This document shows positions 24,718-32,793 of a stretch of DNA of 64,000 bases, piece by piece. The notes under the pieces are model-generated. The model was given only the letters and a program-made list of their open reading frames with translations, ran no database searches and was not told the DNA's origin. Every line of letters starts with the position of its first letter. The stretch's first letter is position 1. The DNA is from Terriglobus roseus DSM 18391 (GTDB lineage Bacteria; Acidobacteriota; Terriglobia; Terriglobales; Acidobacteriaceae). A program made the position numbers and the translations under genes. The stretch lies in assembly GCF_000265425.1 (NCBI RefSeq), contig NC_018014.1:4712001-4776000 (forward strand). Direction: 5' to 3'.

Positions 24718-25491
24718 CTAGTGAACAGCGTCTGCACGGTTCACCAGAGTGACGTTCGAGAAGACGCCCGTATCAAGCTGATCGGCGACGTGCGGACAGA
24801 AACCGATCCCGACATAGAACGGACCGTCGAAGTGCGTGGTGATGGGCGGCCCGAGCGGCTGCATGGGTTCGCCCTTCAAACTGACGAAGAGGCGCACCTG
24901 GTCACCATGCTTCTCAATGCCGATGCGCTGCGCCATCACACCCTTGAGCAGGCCCCCGAAGGAGTATTCGAGGTCGCGGCTTTGTGCGGCGCGGTCTGGA
25001 CGCTCTGCCAGGTGAACCATGCCGGTGCCGTGTTCTGCCGCTATAGCTTCCTTACTGTCGTCGTCCAACGTTTGGCGCAAGACGAGCACGAGTTTTCGGT
25101 CTGAGTGCGGCTCCGGATTCTCAAAGCGCACATCGGCCGCGAACGAAACATCCCCGGACATACGCTTCCAAAGGAATCGAAACTCGTCGCGTTGATACCA
25201 GATGTTGTAACCAGACGAGGTGATGCGATAAGTACCGGTGACTTTGTCGAAGCTCAAAGAACCGGGTACAAGCGGGCCGCCGATCTCCGATATGCCTTCA
25301 AAAATGCCCGTTGCAACATTCTCCGTCCGTGTCGGACGATGGAAGTCTGCTGGCGGCGGCACCTGTTTGTGCGTTGCGGAGCCGGGGATCGCCCAGTCCG
25401 GGACTGACGGCGTTGCAGGAGTCTGGCCGGCTGCCGTGAGGCCATGGGTCAGGGCAAGAAAGCAAACAGCGACGCACCGGCAAACATGCAT
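24718..25491 (-). CDS. Exported concanavalin-like (DUF1349-type) protein
   Basis: 257 residues with an N-terminal signal peptide (MHVCRCVAVCFLALTHGLTAAG). The body is beta-rich: SFDKVTGTYRITSSG, NIWYQRDEFRFLWKRMSGDVSF, KLVLVLRQTLDDDSK and GPFYVGIGFCPHVADQLDTGVFSNV. The W-K-x-x-x-G-D and F-x-V-G-I-G-x-C patterns resemble DUF1349/beta-jelly-roll proteins that bind carbohydrates, often fused to TolB-like or PKD domains elsewhere. The ATG at 25491 follows an in-frame TTG that lacks a ribosome site. Role unknown, probably carbohydrate-binding or structural. Confidence 0.65.
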   Translation of the reverse strand: MHVCRCVAVCFLALTHGLTAAGQTPATPSVPDWAIPGSATHKQVPPPADFHRPTRTENVATGIFEGISEIGGPLVPGSLSFDKVTGTYRITSSGYNIWYQRDEFRFLWKRMSGDVSFAADVRFENPEPHSDRKLVLVLRQTLDDDSKEAIAAEHGTGMVHLAERPDRAAQSRDLEYSFGGLLKGVMAQRIGIEKHGDQVRLFVSLKGEPMQPLGPPITTHFDGPFYVGIGFCPHVADQLDTGVFSNVTLVNRADAVH

Positions 25492-25654
25492 GATGCAGAG
25501 CAATGTACCGTCTTACCGCGGACTTTCACAACCAACATTGACGTGGCGCATCGCGAGAGACAACGCGCTTATCTGGATACACCGAATTCGCCTCCGCGCG
25601 GCATCTGCCATTCGAGCGGTGCAACACACCGCGCGTGTACGCATCTCCCTTTGA

Positions 25655-26458
25655 ATGAGTTTTCTCTCGATGACGCTCTACTGGATTTACAGCATTCCCA
25701 ACTGGCTCTTCGGCCTGCTCTGCACGATTGCCTTCATTGCCTTTGGTGTTGCCGGCACGTATCTGACGCGCGAGTTTGTAAAGCGCGTGCATCGCGAGGA
25801 TCACTCGCACAACGACATCGTTGGTTACTTCCTCGCCGCGATTACCGTGTTCTATGGGGTGACGCTTGGCCTCGTCGCGATCGGCACCTGGAACAACTAC
25901 TCGGCGATCCAGGACAAGGTGGACACCGAGGCGCAGAATGTGGCGTCACTCTATCGCGATGTCAGCAGCTATCCTGAGCCGGTTCGCTCCCAGCTTCGGC
26001 TGGACCTGAAACAGTATGTGCGTGAGGTGATCGACCATAGTTGGCCGCAGCAACGCAGAGGCCTGGTGCCCGCCGGCTCCGCCACCTACATCGACCATCT
26101 GCAGGAGCACCTGCTGCAATATTCGCCGCAAACGTCAGGCCAGCAGGTGATCTACCAGGAGAGCTACCGGCAGTTCAATGAACTGATCGAGAGCCGCCGC
26201 GCACGACTGGATAGCGTCAACACGTCATTGCCACGGTCGATGTGGTGGATGGTGATCCTGGGCGCGCTTGTTTCCATTACGACCACCATGTTCTTCGACC
26301 TGCGCAGCTTCCAGATGCACCTGTGGATGACCGCTTTGATGAGCGGCCTGCTGGGCCTAATGATCTTTCTGATCGCTACGCTGGACAATCCGTTCCGCGG
26401 TAAGGTGAGCGTCAGTCCGATTGCATTAGAGCGTGTGTATTCGCAGCTGATGCGGTGA
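25655..26458 (+). CDS. DUF4239 (bestrophin-like) membrane protein
   Basis: 267 residues with four TM helices in two pairs (about 12-35 and 58-78 near the N-terminus, 185-205 and 215-240 near the C-terminus) around a soluble helical region. The signature YFLAAITVFYGVTLGLVAIGTWNNY and VDTEAQNVASLYRDVSSYPEPVR is typical of DUF4239. The late LGALVSITTTMFFDLRSFQMHLWMTALMSGLLGLMIFLI block matches too. Family members are proposed bestrophin-like channels, but transport has not been shown. Another start (ATG 25670) is possible. A strong terminator follows. Confidence 0.8.
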   Translation: MSFLSMTLYWIYSIPNWLFGLLCTIAFIAFGVAGTYLTREFVKRVHREDHSHNDIVGYFLAAITVFYGVTLGLVAIGTWNNYSAIQDKVDTEAQNVASLYRDVSSYPEPVRSQLRLDLKQYVREVIDHSWPQQRRGLVPAGSATYIDHLQEHLLQYSPQTSGQQVIYQESYRQFNELIESRRARLDSVNTSLPRSMWWMVILGALVSITTTMFFDLRSFQMHLWMTALMSGLLGLMIFLIATLDNPFRGKVSVSPIALERVYSQLMR

Positions 26459-26472
26459 TTGGTTGGGCACGT

Positions 26473-26504
26473 AAGAAGGGCCGCCCGAATGGGCGGCCCT
26501 TCTT
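26473..26504. terminator. Strong bidirectional terminator
   Basis: A perfect 14-bp GC-rich stem (26473-26486 with 26491-26504) and 4-base loop, flanked by A-rich and T-rich bases, serves the DUF4239 gene (+) and the radical SAM gene (-). Confidence 0.9.
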
Positions 26505-26522
26505 GTTGTGTGCTCGGAAGAA

Positions 26523-28670
26523 CTAGTCGCCTGCGACGAGCTCATCCTTGTTGATCATGTTGACGACTTCGACGTTGGAAGCCGCCGGAGCCGGTGCTGC
26601 GGGCTTGATGCCGCCCAGGCCACCGATCTCGCCGATGGCGACGAAGCCGCCGGGCATCTCGGGTTCCTTCAGGATTTCCTTGCGGTAGAGCTTCGCCATG
26701 CGGGCGTTCTCTGCTTCCTGCTTCAGCTTTGCATCGCGTGCGCGGATCTTCTCTTCCCGTGCATTCTTTGCAATGCCGCTCTTGTCGAAGGTATCGTTTG
26801 CAGCCGAGTTCACGTGCGCCTCGTTGAGAACCAGGTCATACTTCTCCTGCTTCTCGATCGAGACCTTCTTGCCGCCGGCGAAGATCTCGTGACGACCGTG
26901 CTCCTCGTACCACTTGGTGAGCGACGACGTCATGTGCATCTTCTCGATGATGTTGCGCCAGCCAACGCCCGTGTTGTACGCGCAGAAGCTGATCTCGCCT
27001 TCCTGCGTGGCGTAGGGGATGATGCACTGCTCGGTGCGGCGGAAGTCGTAGTTGAACAGATCCTGGAACCACATGCCTGCGATGAACAGGAAGTTCCAAC
27101 GATCGGCGCGACGCATCTTGATGTCTTCCATGGTGCGGTCAGCAGTCACCTTGCCGTAGTTGCGGCCGGTGGCGCCAAAGCACTTGTCAAACTTCTGCAG
27201 CAGATCCGAGATCTTGAAGTGGGTGGGTGCCTTTGCAGGATCGTAGTTGCGCAGCAGCGCAAGCGATACACCCAGGATCGTGAGGAACTTGCCACGAGCA
27301 GCGTCGTTCACCTTCGCTACATCCTTCGCCAGACGGTCGGCGTTGATGAAGGCAGTGACGGGAACGGCTTCCTTAGTTTCCTTATCGATCATCAGCGCCA
27401 TGCCGATACCGCAGTTCGGGTGGCAACCGCAGGAGAGTTGGCCCCAGTCGTGATCTGGTCCGTGAACCAGGTCGGCCCAGTCAGAGAAGGTCGACATGAA
27501 CGAGATGGGGAACCAGTCGCGCGTGGACTCGCCGAGGCCGGTCTGGGTCTTGACGTCGTGTGCCAGGTGGCTCAGGGTGTAGCGCTGCGCCATGCGGCGC
27601 TCATCACTGACAGCCTCATCGCGGCCCGTGAAGCTGACCGGCTGGAACGAGAGGAAGTTGATCTTCTTTGGGTTGTCCAGAGCGAACTCGATGATGCGGC
27701 CAACCTGCTCGTTGTTGATGCCATTGATGATGCAGGTGACGGGAACGATGTCGACACCAGCCTCGTGCAGGTTGTGGATCGCCTGCAGCTTTACGTCGAA
27801 CGAGTTGCCGACCTTGCGGTGGCTGTTGGCAGCGTTGCCGATGCCGTCAAACTGCAGGTACGCGTAACGCAGACCAGCTTCTGCCGCTGCCTTCGCGAAT
27901 TCCTTGCTCTTGGCGAACTCGATGCCGTTAGTGGCAGCCTGCACCGAGGTGTAACCGACCTTACGTGCATAAGCGACGGCATCCAGGAAGTACGGGCTCA
28001 ACGTCGGCTCACCGCCGGAGAACTGTACGGACATCTGGCGCTTCGGCTTGATCTGGACGGCGTTGTCCAGCATGGTCTTGATCTCGTCCCACGTCAGTTC
28101 GTGGACGAAGCCGACCTGGTTGGCGTCCATGAAGCAGGGATCGCACATCATGTTGCAGCGGTTCGTCAGATCGATGGTGAGAACCGAACCGCGGCCGTGC
28201 GTGACGGTGGACGTACCGTGGTTGTGGAGCTTCTCATCGTTGTGCGCGCGGATGTCGCGGCCCGGGAAGACGTCTTCCAGGTGCTTCATCATCGGCGGAT
28301 CGATGGACATAAGGTCTTCGAAGTGGCCGTGGATCGGGCAATCCTTCACCATCAGGATCTGGCCGTCGCGCTCGATGATCTGAGCCTTGATTTCGCCGAC
28401 CTTCTCGTTCAACAGGATCTCGTGGGGCAGCTTGCCGTCAATGATCTGCTGACGGATCTCGGGAACGCAACGCGGGCAGAGGGAGTCAGTGGTACGCGGC
28501 CAGCCAAGGGGCGGCTTCTCCTTCTGGTAGCTCTTGAGCAGGGGCTTGTCCGACCAGCGCGGCGTGAATGAGGCATTTGGGCTGATACTGTTCAGCTTTT
28601 CAAACACCGCCCAACCTGCCTTTGCGACGAGTGTGAGGGACTTTTCTGCAAGCTTTGTGGCCTTGGACAT
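26523..28670 (-). CDS. Radical SAM protein of the tetraether/membrane-spanning lipid synthase family
   Basis: 715 residues. The [4Fe-4S] radical-SAM motif is CNMMCDPC (Cys172, 176, 179), followed by QFSGGEPTLSPYF. Ahead of it is an N-terminal cysteine module, LCPRC (65, 68) and KDCPIHGHF (111), matching the rubredoxin-like entry domain of the COG1964/MJ0619 family. Further Cys in LSCGCHPNCG and QCIIPYA may bind auxiliary clusters. The archaeal relative (Tes) joins alkyl tails into membrane-spanning lipids; bacterial relatives are linked to diabolic-acid lipids. Acidobacteria of this group make iso-diabolic acid, so this is a strong candidate. The C-terminus (about 610-715) is a Lys/Glu-rich helix plus an Ala/Pro/Gly tail. 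GGAG six bases before ATG fixes the start. It is flanked by terminators and probably monocistronic. Confidence 0.75.
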   Translation of the reverse strand: MSKATKLAEKSLTLVAKAGWAVFEKLNSISPNASFTPRWSDKPLLKSYQKEKPPLGWPRTTDSLCPRCVPEIRQQIIDGKLPHEILLNEKVGEIKAQIIERDGQILMVKDCPIHGHFEDLMSIDPPMMKHLEDVFPGRDIRAHNDEKLHNHGTSTVTHGRGSVLTIDLTNRCNMMCDPCFMDANQVGFVHELTWDEIKTMLDNAVQIKPKRQMSVQFSGGEPTLSPYFLDAVAYARKVGYTSVQAATNGIEFAKSKEFAKAAAEAGLRYAYLQFDGIGNAANSHRKVGNSFDVKLQAIHNLHEAGVDIVPVTCIINGINNEQVGRIIEFALDNPKKINFLSFQPVSFTGRDEAVSDERRMAQRYTLSHLAHDVKTQTGLGESTRDWFPISFMSTFSDWADLVHGPDHDWGQLSCGCHPNCGIGMALMIDKETKEAVPVTAFINADRLAKDVAKVNDAARGKFLTILGVSLALLRNYDPAKAPTHFKISDLLQKFDKCFGATGRNYGKVTADRTMEDIKMRRADRWNFLFIAGMWFQDLFNYDFRRTEQCIIPYATQEGEISFCAYNTGVGWRNIIEKMHMTSSLTKWYEEHGRHEIFAGGKKVSIEKQEKYDLVLNEAHVNSAANDTFDKSGIAKNAREEKIRARDAKLKQEAENARMAKLYRKEILKEPEMPGGFVAIGEIGGLGGIKPAAPAPAASNVEVVNMINKDELVAGD

Positions 28671-28920
28671 TGCTTCTCCTGAAATGTGTGGTGCTTCGTA
28701 CGGTGGTCTCGGATTGTTTCCTATGACGAGGTTAGGATGCTCCGGTTCACACGCGCGTCTCAAATCTTATGGACGAACCCGCTCAGTTACAGCAGTTTGC
28801 GTCTCCCTGAGGCTACCCCTCACAAAGGCGAATGAGCAGCCGCATTTATGGAACCGCAACAATCCGCAGCGAAGTGCAAAGATCAGCAGCGAACGGCAAG
28901 AGATAGACGGCGTACAAAGC
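28671..28920. other. Upstream region of the radical SAM gene
   Basis: About 250 bases without a convincing gene. It must carry the promoter of the minus-strand radical SAM gene. I see no riboswitch or operator that I can name. Confidence 0.4.
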
Positions 28921-28949
28921 ACAGGGCCAGCCCTGTCGGCTGGCCCTGT
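28921..28949 (-). terminator. Rho-independent-type terminator
   Basis: A perfect 12-bp GC-rich stem (28921-28932 with 28938-28949) and 5-base loop lies 22 bases past the stop of the minus-strand secreted protein gene. Confidence 0.75.
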
Positions 28950-28971
28950 GGCGCGAGATTTCGCTGAGAGG

Positions 28972-29808
28972 CTACTTGCGGATATGCACGAGCTTGAGAG
29001 CATCGTCCAGGAACTCACTGACTTCAAAGCCCAATGCCGCACCGACCAGGGAGGTCCCCCAGTTCTGCATGGTGTTGCTGGCTCCGCGATCCTGATCCGG
29101 GTAGTAGACGTTGTTCAGACCAGCGGTTGCACCGTATCCCAGCAAAAGCGGGACGTTGACCTTGTTCTTCATGCTGTACGACGAGCGTGTGACCACGACC
29201 CGCGATGCAGCGTAGAACACACGATTGACGAAGCGGTGACCGTCGCCCAGGGCGTAGTAGCGAGGATCGTCGTGGAACATCGGCGAGAAGAGCGCGTCGG
29301 TCGCCATTGTCTGAACGGTACTGCGCAACGCGGCGGCGCCTTCACGCTTGCCGAAGGCTTCCATGTTGGTGCCATAGTGCGGCTGCGAGTCGATCAAGTG
29401 CGACCAGCCCGCGGAGACAGTAACGCCTATGAGCTGCGTCAGATTAAAGGAATCGTGCAGGCCGTAGACGACCTTCTCCATGCCGTGCAGCGGTACGGAA
29501 GTCTGACCGGGCAGAATGATCGTCGCAAAACGCGGTGCGACCGGGCCCACGCCTACGCCGGAGGGAGCCTGGCCGAAGTCAAATGCGGGTGCGGCGAACG
29601 CTGGAGCGTCCGGGGCTGGAGCAGCGGTCGCGACGGCGCTCGGTGCATCCGGAAGGCTGCTGGAGATGGTGCCAGCGTCGGCCGGCAGGAGGATCGGCGT
29701 CTCAACGGCAGCGATTTGAAGAGTAGCGGGCGCCGGCGCGGGAACAGCCTGCGCCGCAAGAAGTGGTGCGAACGCAAGTAGAGCGGCGAACGAAAGCGAA
29801 CGAGTCAT
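28972..29808 (-). CDS. Secreted acidobacterial-type protein of unknown function
   Basis: 278 residues. A signal peptide (about 1-20) is followed by an Ala/Pro-rich linker to about residue 90, then a conserved-looking globular domain. Notable segments are DALFSPMFHDDPRYYALGDGHRF, RVFYAASRVVVTRSSYSMKNKVN, LLLGYGATAGLNNVYYPDQDRGA and LGFEVSEFLDDALKLV. The Gly/Tyr-rich hydrophobic stretches suggest an outer-membrane or periplasmic association. Similar proteins recur in acidobacterial genomes; I know no assigned role. GGGA upstream supports the ATG. A terminator follows. Confidence 0.65.
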   Translation of the reverse strand: MTRSLSFAALLAFAPLLAAQAVPAPAPATLQIAAVETPILLPADAGTISSSLPDAPSAVATAAPAPDAPAFAAPAFDFGQAPSGVGVGPVAPRFATIILPGQTSVPLHGMEKVVYGLHDSFNLTQLIGVTVSAGWSHLIDSQPHYGTNMEAFGKREGAAALRSTVQTMATDALFSPMFHDDPRYYALGDGHRFVNRVFYAASRVVVTRSSYSMKNKVNVPLLLGYGATAGLNNVYYPDQDRGASNTMQNWGTSLVGAALGFEVSEFLDDALKLVHIRK

Positions 29809-30078
29809 GAATTTCCCTTTTGTATTGGTGAGGCATGCCTCGAAGGCCCGCGGATCACGTTATTCAGTACTTTGAGGCCCATTCGAGCAGCTAAGTTGCA
29901 TAGTAGCGCGGTCCCGCATACCGCACTTTCGGGGGACGCGGGTTTTAAAAGTACCCTTTCGAGCAGTAACCAGCCGGGCACTGTGCCTGCTTTTCCGCCA
30001 GGCAAGGCCTGTGGACTTCGCTCTAATTGCAGGTGGATGCGTGCGCCCGGACAACGGCCGGCCGCAGAGGAGAGCACG

Positions 30079-30261
30079 ATGGCGGATTGGAATAAGGAAG
30101 TTGCGGATGCCACAGAGCGCGCCGAGGCCGAAGTGCGGCGAGTGATCCGCTACCTGAACGACGAAGTTGTTCCCGAGGTGCGCCAGCAGAGTTCCAGCGC
30201 CCTGCGCTCAGCCGCAGAGCAGCTGACGAAGCTGGCGGAGAAGATGGATGATCGTAAGTAA
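30079..30261 (+). CDS. 60-residue amphipathic helical protein
   Basis: 60 residues, predicted wholly helical: MADWNKEVADATERAEAEV, then VIRYLNDEVVPEVRQQSS and AAEQLTKLAEKMDDRK. It is strongly charged, with a heptad-like Ala/Val/Leu spacing, suggesting a coiled coil or oligomeric helix. GAGGAGA before the ATG decides the start; the longer upstream frame has no conserved character. It overlaps the start of rlpA by 14 bases in another frame, so the two are coupled. No signal peptide. Function unknown. Confidence 0.7.
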   Translation: MADWNKEVADATERAEAEVRRVIRYLNDEVVPEVRQQSSSALRSAAEQLTKLAEKMDDRK

Positions 30262-31078
30262 CTGCGGCAGCAGCGTGAATCGCGGCCTTCTGCGCCGGTA
30301 CACGGTTGCGTGCGGCGCGCTGCTTATTCTGCTGATGACCACTGGCTGTCACCACAAGGCAAAGGTCAGCCGCTATCACCCTCCGCCACCACCATTGCGC
30401 ACACAACCCCGCGCACCGTCGAGTGCAGGCAGCAGCGTTCCGCGCGGCATGCATGGCGGCCCGTTGCCGTCGTACGCCATCCCGGACCCCAACGTTAATG
30501 ACAATGCGATTGCCTCCGGCCACGTAAGTTCAACGGAGACAGGCCTGGCGAGCTGGTATGGCCCGCCGTATCACAATCGCCAGGCAGCCAACGGTGAGGT
30601 CTTTGACCAGAACGCCTTGACCGCCGCACATCGCACGCTGCCGATGGGCACCGTCGTTCGTGTGACCAACCTGACGACACAGCAGAGCGTGACCGTTCGC
30701 ATTACTGATCGTGGTCCGTTTGTGCATGGCCGCCTGATCGATCTTTCGCTGGCAGCAGCGAAGGAGACGGGCATCTACCGCATGGGCCTGGCAAAGGTAC
30801 GGGTGGAAGTGCTTCAAGAGCGTCCGGGCGCCGACCTGGGCGGCAAGTGGTGCGTGCAGATTGGGGCGTTCCTCGACAAGAACAACGCCTGGCGATTGCA
30901 GAGCGACCTGCAGCGTCGCTACGCGACGAGCGCGAAGGTCATCGAGTTCCAGGGACCGACGGGCCACTGGGTCCGCATCAATCCCATCAGCGCGTCGCGC
31001 ACGCAGGCACTTCAGATCGCCTCGGCCATCCGTACCGCCGAGCCGGATGCACAGGCTTACCTGGTGCGGCTGGACTGA
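30248..31078 (+). CDS. rlpA: RlpA-family septal-ring lipoprotein with SPOR domain
   Basis: 276 residues. A lipoprotein signal ends at Cys34 (MTTGC), followed by a Pro/Ser-rich linker to about 90. The double-psi beta-barrel is seen as GLASWYGPPYHNRQAANGEVFDQN, TAAHRTLPMGTVVRV and ITDRGPFVHGRLIDLSLAAA. The SPOR domain occupies the C-terminal 75 residues (WCVQIGAFLDKNNAWRL). RlpA is an outer-membrane lytic transglycosylase acting on denuded glycan strands at the septum; the catalytic Asp and His are expected in the barrel. It starts inside the 3' end of the 60-residue helical gene. Confidence 0.9.
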   Translation: MIVSNCGSSVNRGLLRRYTVACGALLILLMTTGCHHKAKVSRYHPPPPPLRTQPRAPSSAGSSVPRGMHGGPLPSYAIPDPNVNDNAIASGHVSSTETGLASWYGPPYHNRQAANGEVFDQNALTAAHRTLPMGTVVRVTNLTTQQSVTVRITDRGPFVHGRLIDLSLAAAKETGIYRMGLAKVRVEVLQERPGADLGGKWCVQIGAFLDKNNAWRLQSDLQRRYATSAKVIEFQGPTGHWVRINPISASRTQALQIASAIRTAEPDAQAYLVRLD

Positions 31079-31131
31079 CCTTCTGGAGTTGCCTGTAACG
31101 CTATGGCAGACTATGGGCAGCAGATGAGGCC

Positions 31132-31422
31132 ATGAAGGCGTCAGAAGCGCTTGACCTCCACCGTGAGGAAATCCGCCGGATCATCCTGGCGAATAAGGCT
31201 GAGAATCCTCGCGTCTTCGGGTCAGTGGCCACGGGACTCGACGACGAAGATAGCGACCTGGACATCCTCCTCGATCCCACGGATGGCATGGATCTGTTCG
31301 ATCTGAACGGTCTCGCCAACGATCTGGAGGAGTTACTCCATGTTTCGGTGGACGTGATCACGGAACGCAGTATCCGGCCCCGCTTTCGCGACAGCATCTT
31401 ATCCAGCACGCGGCCGCTGTGA
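31132..31422 (+). CDS. MNT-type minimal nucleotidyltransferase (antitoxin)
   Basis: 96 residues, the whole length of a minimal nucleotidyltransferase. Motif GSVATGLDDEDSDLDILLD (GSxxxG plus DxD) forms the active site, with another Asp in VDVITE. MNT antitoxins of HEPN/MNT systems transfer AMP to the HEPN RNase toxin. The expected HEPN gene begins at the GTG overlapping this stop codon but is truncated (see 31419-31551). The antitoxin thus appears to be intact and orphaned. The ATG lies a few bases after a weak GAGG. Confidence 0.85.
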   Translation: MKASEALDLHREEIRRIILANKAENPRVFGSVATGLDDEDSDLDILLDPTDGMDLFDLNGLANDLEELLHVSVDVITERSIRPRFRDSILSSTRPL

Positions 31423-31551
31423 AGCATCCGGATCGCATCGCGCAGCGATCTTGAAGTCGCGTGGCCCGTCGCCACCGTTCGGCTCCCTCGACTGCGTCTG
31501 CTGACAGTCCCGGTTCTCCTCCAACTCGATCTCAACTCGCTACACTTCTAA
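31419..31551 (+). pseudogene. HEPN (DUF86) toxin remnant
   Basis: A GTG overlapping the MNT stop codon opens a frame that reads 11 residues beginning MKHPDRIAQRS, then TGA at 31452-31454. In the +1 frame from about 31441 a C-terminal segment continues (SDLEVAWPVATVRLPRLR ...) to TAA at 31549-31551. The first part resembles the start of HEPN/DUF86 proteins and the second their end; about 70-80 residues including the catalytic RxxxxH would be missing. This is consistent with an internal deletion plus a frame change. The call rests on resemblance and position only. Confidence 0.5.
31541..31546 (+). promoter_or_regulatory. Candidate -10 box for a leaderless HIT-protein mRNA
   Basis: TACACT lies seven bases before the HIT-protein ATG, inside the HEPN remnant. 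Confidence 0.4.
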
Positions 31552-31553
31552 GC

Positions 31554-31898
31554 ATGGCTACTGACTGCATCTTTTGCCGCATCGTTGCGGGGACCATACC
31601 GTCGACCAAAGTCTTTGAGGACGACCGCGCGCTTGCGTTTCGCGATCTGCATCCGGCTGCGCCGGTCCATGTGCTGGTCATCCCGAAGGAACACATCGCA
31701 TCGACCGCGCACGCTGTGGTGACGCACGAGACGCTGCTGGGACACCTGATGCTGACTGCCGCCAAGGTGGCCGATCAGGAGGGCCTTGCGAAGGGATTTC
31801 GCATCGTGGCGAACACCGGCGCAGACGGCGGACAGACCGTCGATCATCTGCATCTGCATGTGCTGGGTGGCCGATCGATGACGTGGCCGCCGGGCTAG
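31554..31898 (+). CDS. HIT-family hydrolase, HinT-like
   Basis: 114 residues. The N-terminal CIFCRIVAGTIPSTKVFEDD is the standard HIT beginning with two zinc-associated Cys, AFRDLHPAAPVHVLVIPKEHI follows, and the active-site triad is HLHLHVLGG near the C-terminus with a terminal WPPG. HinT-type enzymes hydrolyse AMP-lysine or other nucleoside phosphoramidates in the cytoplasm. The ATG 31554 is fixed by domain position and has a TACACT -10-like box seven bases upstream. It ends about 30 bases from the convergent envelope operon. Confidence 0.9.
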   Translation: MATDCIFCRIVAGTIPSTKVFEDDRALAFRDLHPAAPVHVLVIPKEHIASTAHAVVTHETLLGHLMLTAAKVADQEGLAKGFRIVANTGADGGQTVDHLHLHVLGGRSMTWPPG

Positions 31899-31929
31899 AG
31901 GCAGCGGCGTTGATTCAGGAGAAGCGCGA

Positions 31930-32793
31930 CTAAGAGACGGACTGCAGGCGGAAGGTAATCGTTCCCCACAGCAGCTTGGCGCGGATCTGTACCGGCAGGT
32001 GCCGCGCGTCGTCTGAGTACCAGATGGTGATGGTGCCGCGATGCTTCACCACGCCGACATCGGCTGTGGGCTGTACGCGGATGGCACTGAAGGTGCCCGC
32101 AGGCGTCTTCACATCCTCGCGCGCTTCGACCTTCATGGTGACGGCGACGGTACGCATGGCATCCGCCAGCGGCAGCTTGAAGTCCTGGCCGACGGTCAGC
32201 TTTTGCGAGCCGACGTAGAAGATGCCGGAGAGCGAATCGATCACGCATGCGGGGATCTGTCCGTCTTGATGCTTGACCGTGTTCTTCACTAGATTGCGTT
32301 CGTTTAAGCTCTGCGTACCGAGCACCGGTGTGGAGCTGCTGGCAGGTGCGGGTGCTGTGGCGCCAGGCGTAAAGACCAGGTCGCTGGAGACCTTGCGGCG
32401 GCCCTCCTGCGTCTGCTTGCTGAAGCCTGCAGAGCATCCTGTCACGGGATTGAAGCTGGACTGGAAGCGGTCGATGACCTGATAGATCATGTTGGTCGCG
32501 CCTACGGTATCGGCCGTGGCCTGCACCTTCATCAGCGGTCCCTGCTGATCCAGTTGGAAGGTCACACTGCCGGCGGTGAAGACACGCCAGTCGACCGCGA
32601 AGGTCAGTGTCTGGTGTTGCGGAAAGGTGTAGCCCTGCATGGGCGGCGTCACGGGCGGCGCAGAGGCCGGGGGCACGCCCTCTTTCTGCGCCTGCGCACC
32701 AGAGGCGAGCAGGCAGGCAGCCAGCAGAAGGGCTTTTCTAAGCGATTGCAAGCCGTCGATGCCCCTTCTCATTGGTCTGGAACTGTCATGCAT
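31930..32793 (-). CDS. DUF3108 periplasmic protein, last gene of the lipid A operon
   Basis: 287 residues. A signal peptide (about residues 13-36) follows a short basic N-terminus. The DUF3108 core reads TLTFAVDWRVFTAGSVTFQLDQ, then IYQVIDRFQSSFN, and ends in TITIWYSDDARHLPVQIRAKLLWGTITFRLQSV, the typical alternation of beta strands with a late Y-SDD segment. Function is unknown in this family, though it often sits with envelope genes. Its ATG overlaps the previous stop codon by one base, so it is part of the waaA-lpxK operon and may assist lipopolysaccharide placement. Confidence 0.8.
   Translation of the reverse strand: MHDSSRPMRRGIDGLQSLRKALLLAACLLASGAQAQKEGVPPASAPPVTPPMQGYTFPQHQTLTFAVDWRVFTAGSVTFQLDQQGPLMKVQATADTVGATNMIYQVIDRFQSSFNPVTGCSAGFSKQTQEGRRKVSSDLVFTPGATAPAPASSSTPVLGTQSLNERNLVKNTVKHQDGQIPACVIDSLSGIFYVGSQKLTVGQDFKLPLADAMRTVAVTMKVEAREDVKTPAGTFSAIRVQPTADVGVVKHRGTITIWYSDDARHLPVQIRAKLLWGTITFRLQSVS

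Noticed and set aside
26508..28571. Long open frame antisense to the radical SAM gene
   Set aside because: The high GC content makes long antisense frames common; its product has no domain pattern, whereas the opposite strand has clear motifs.
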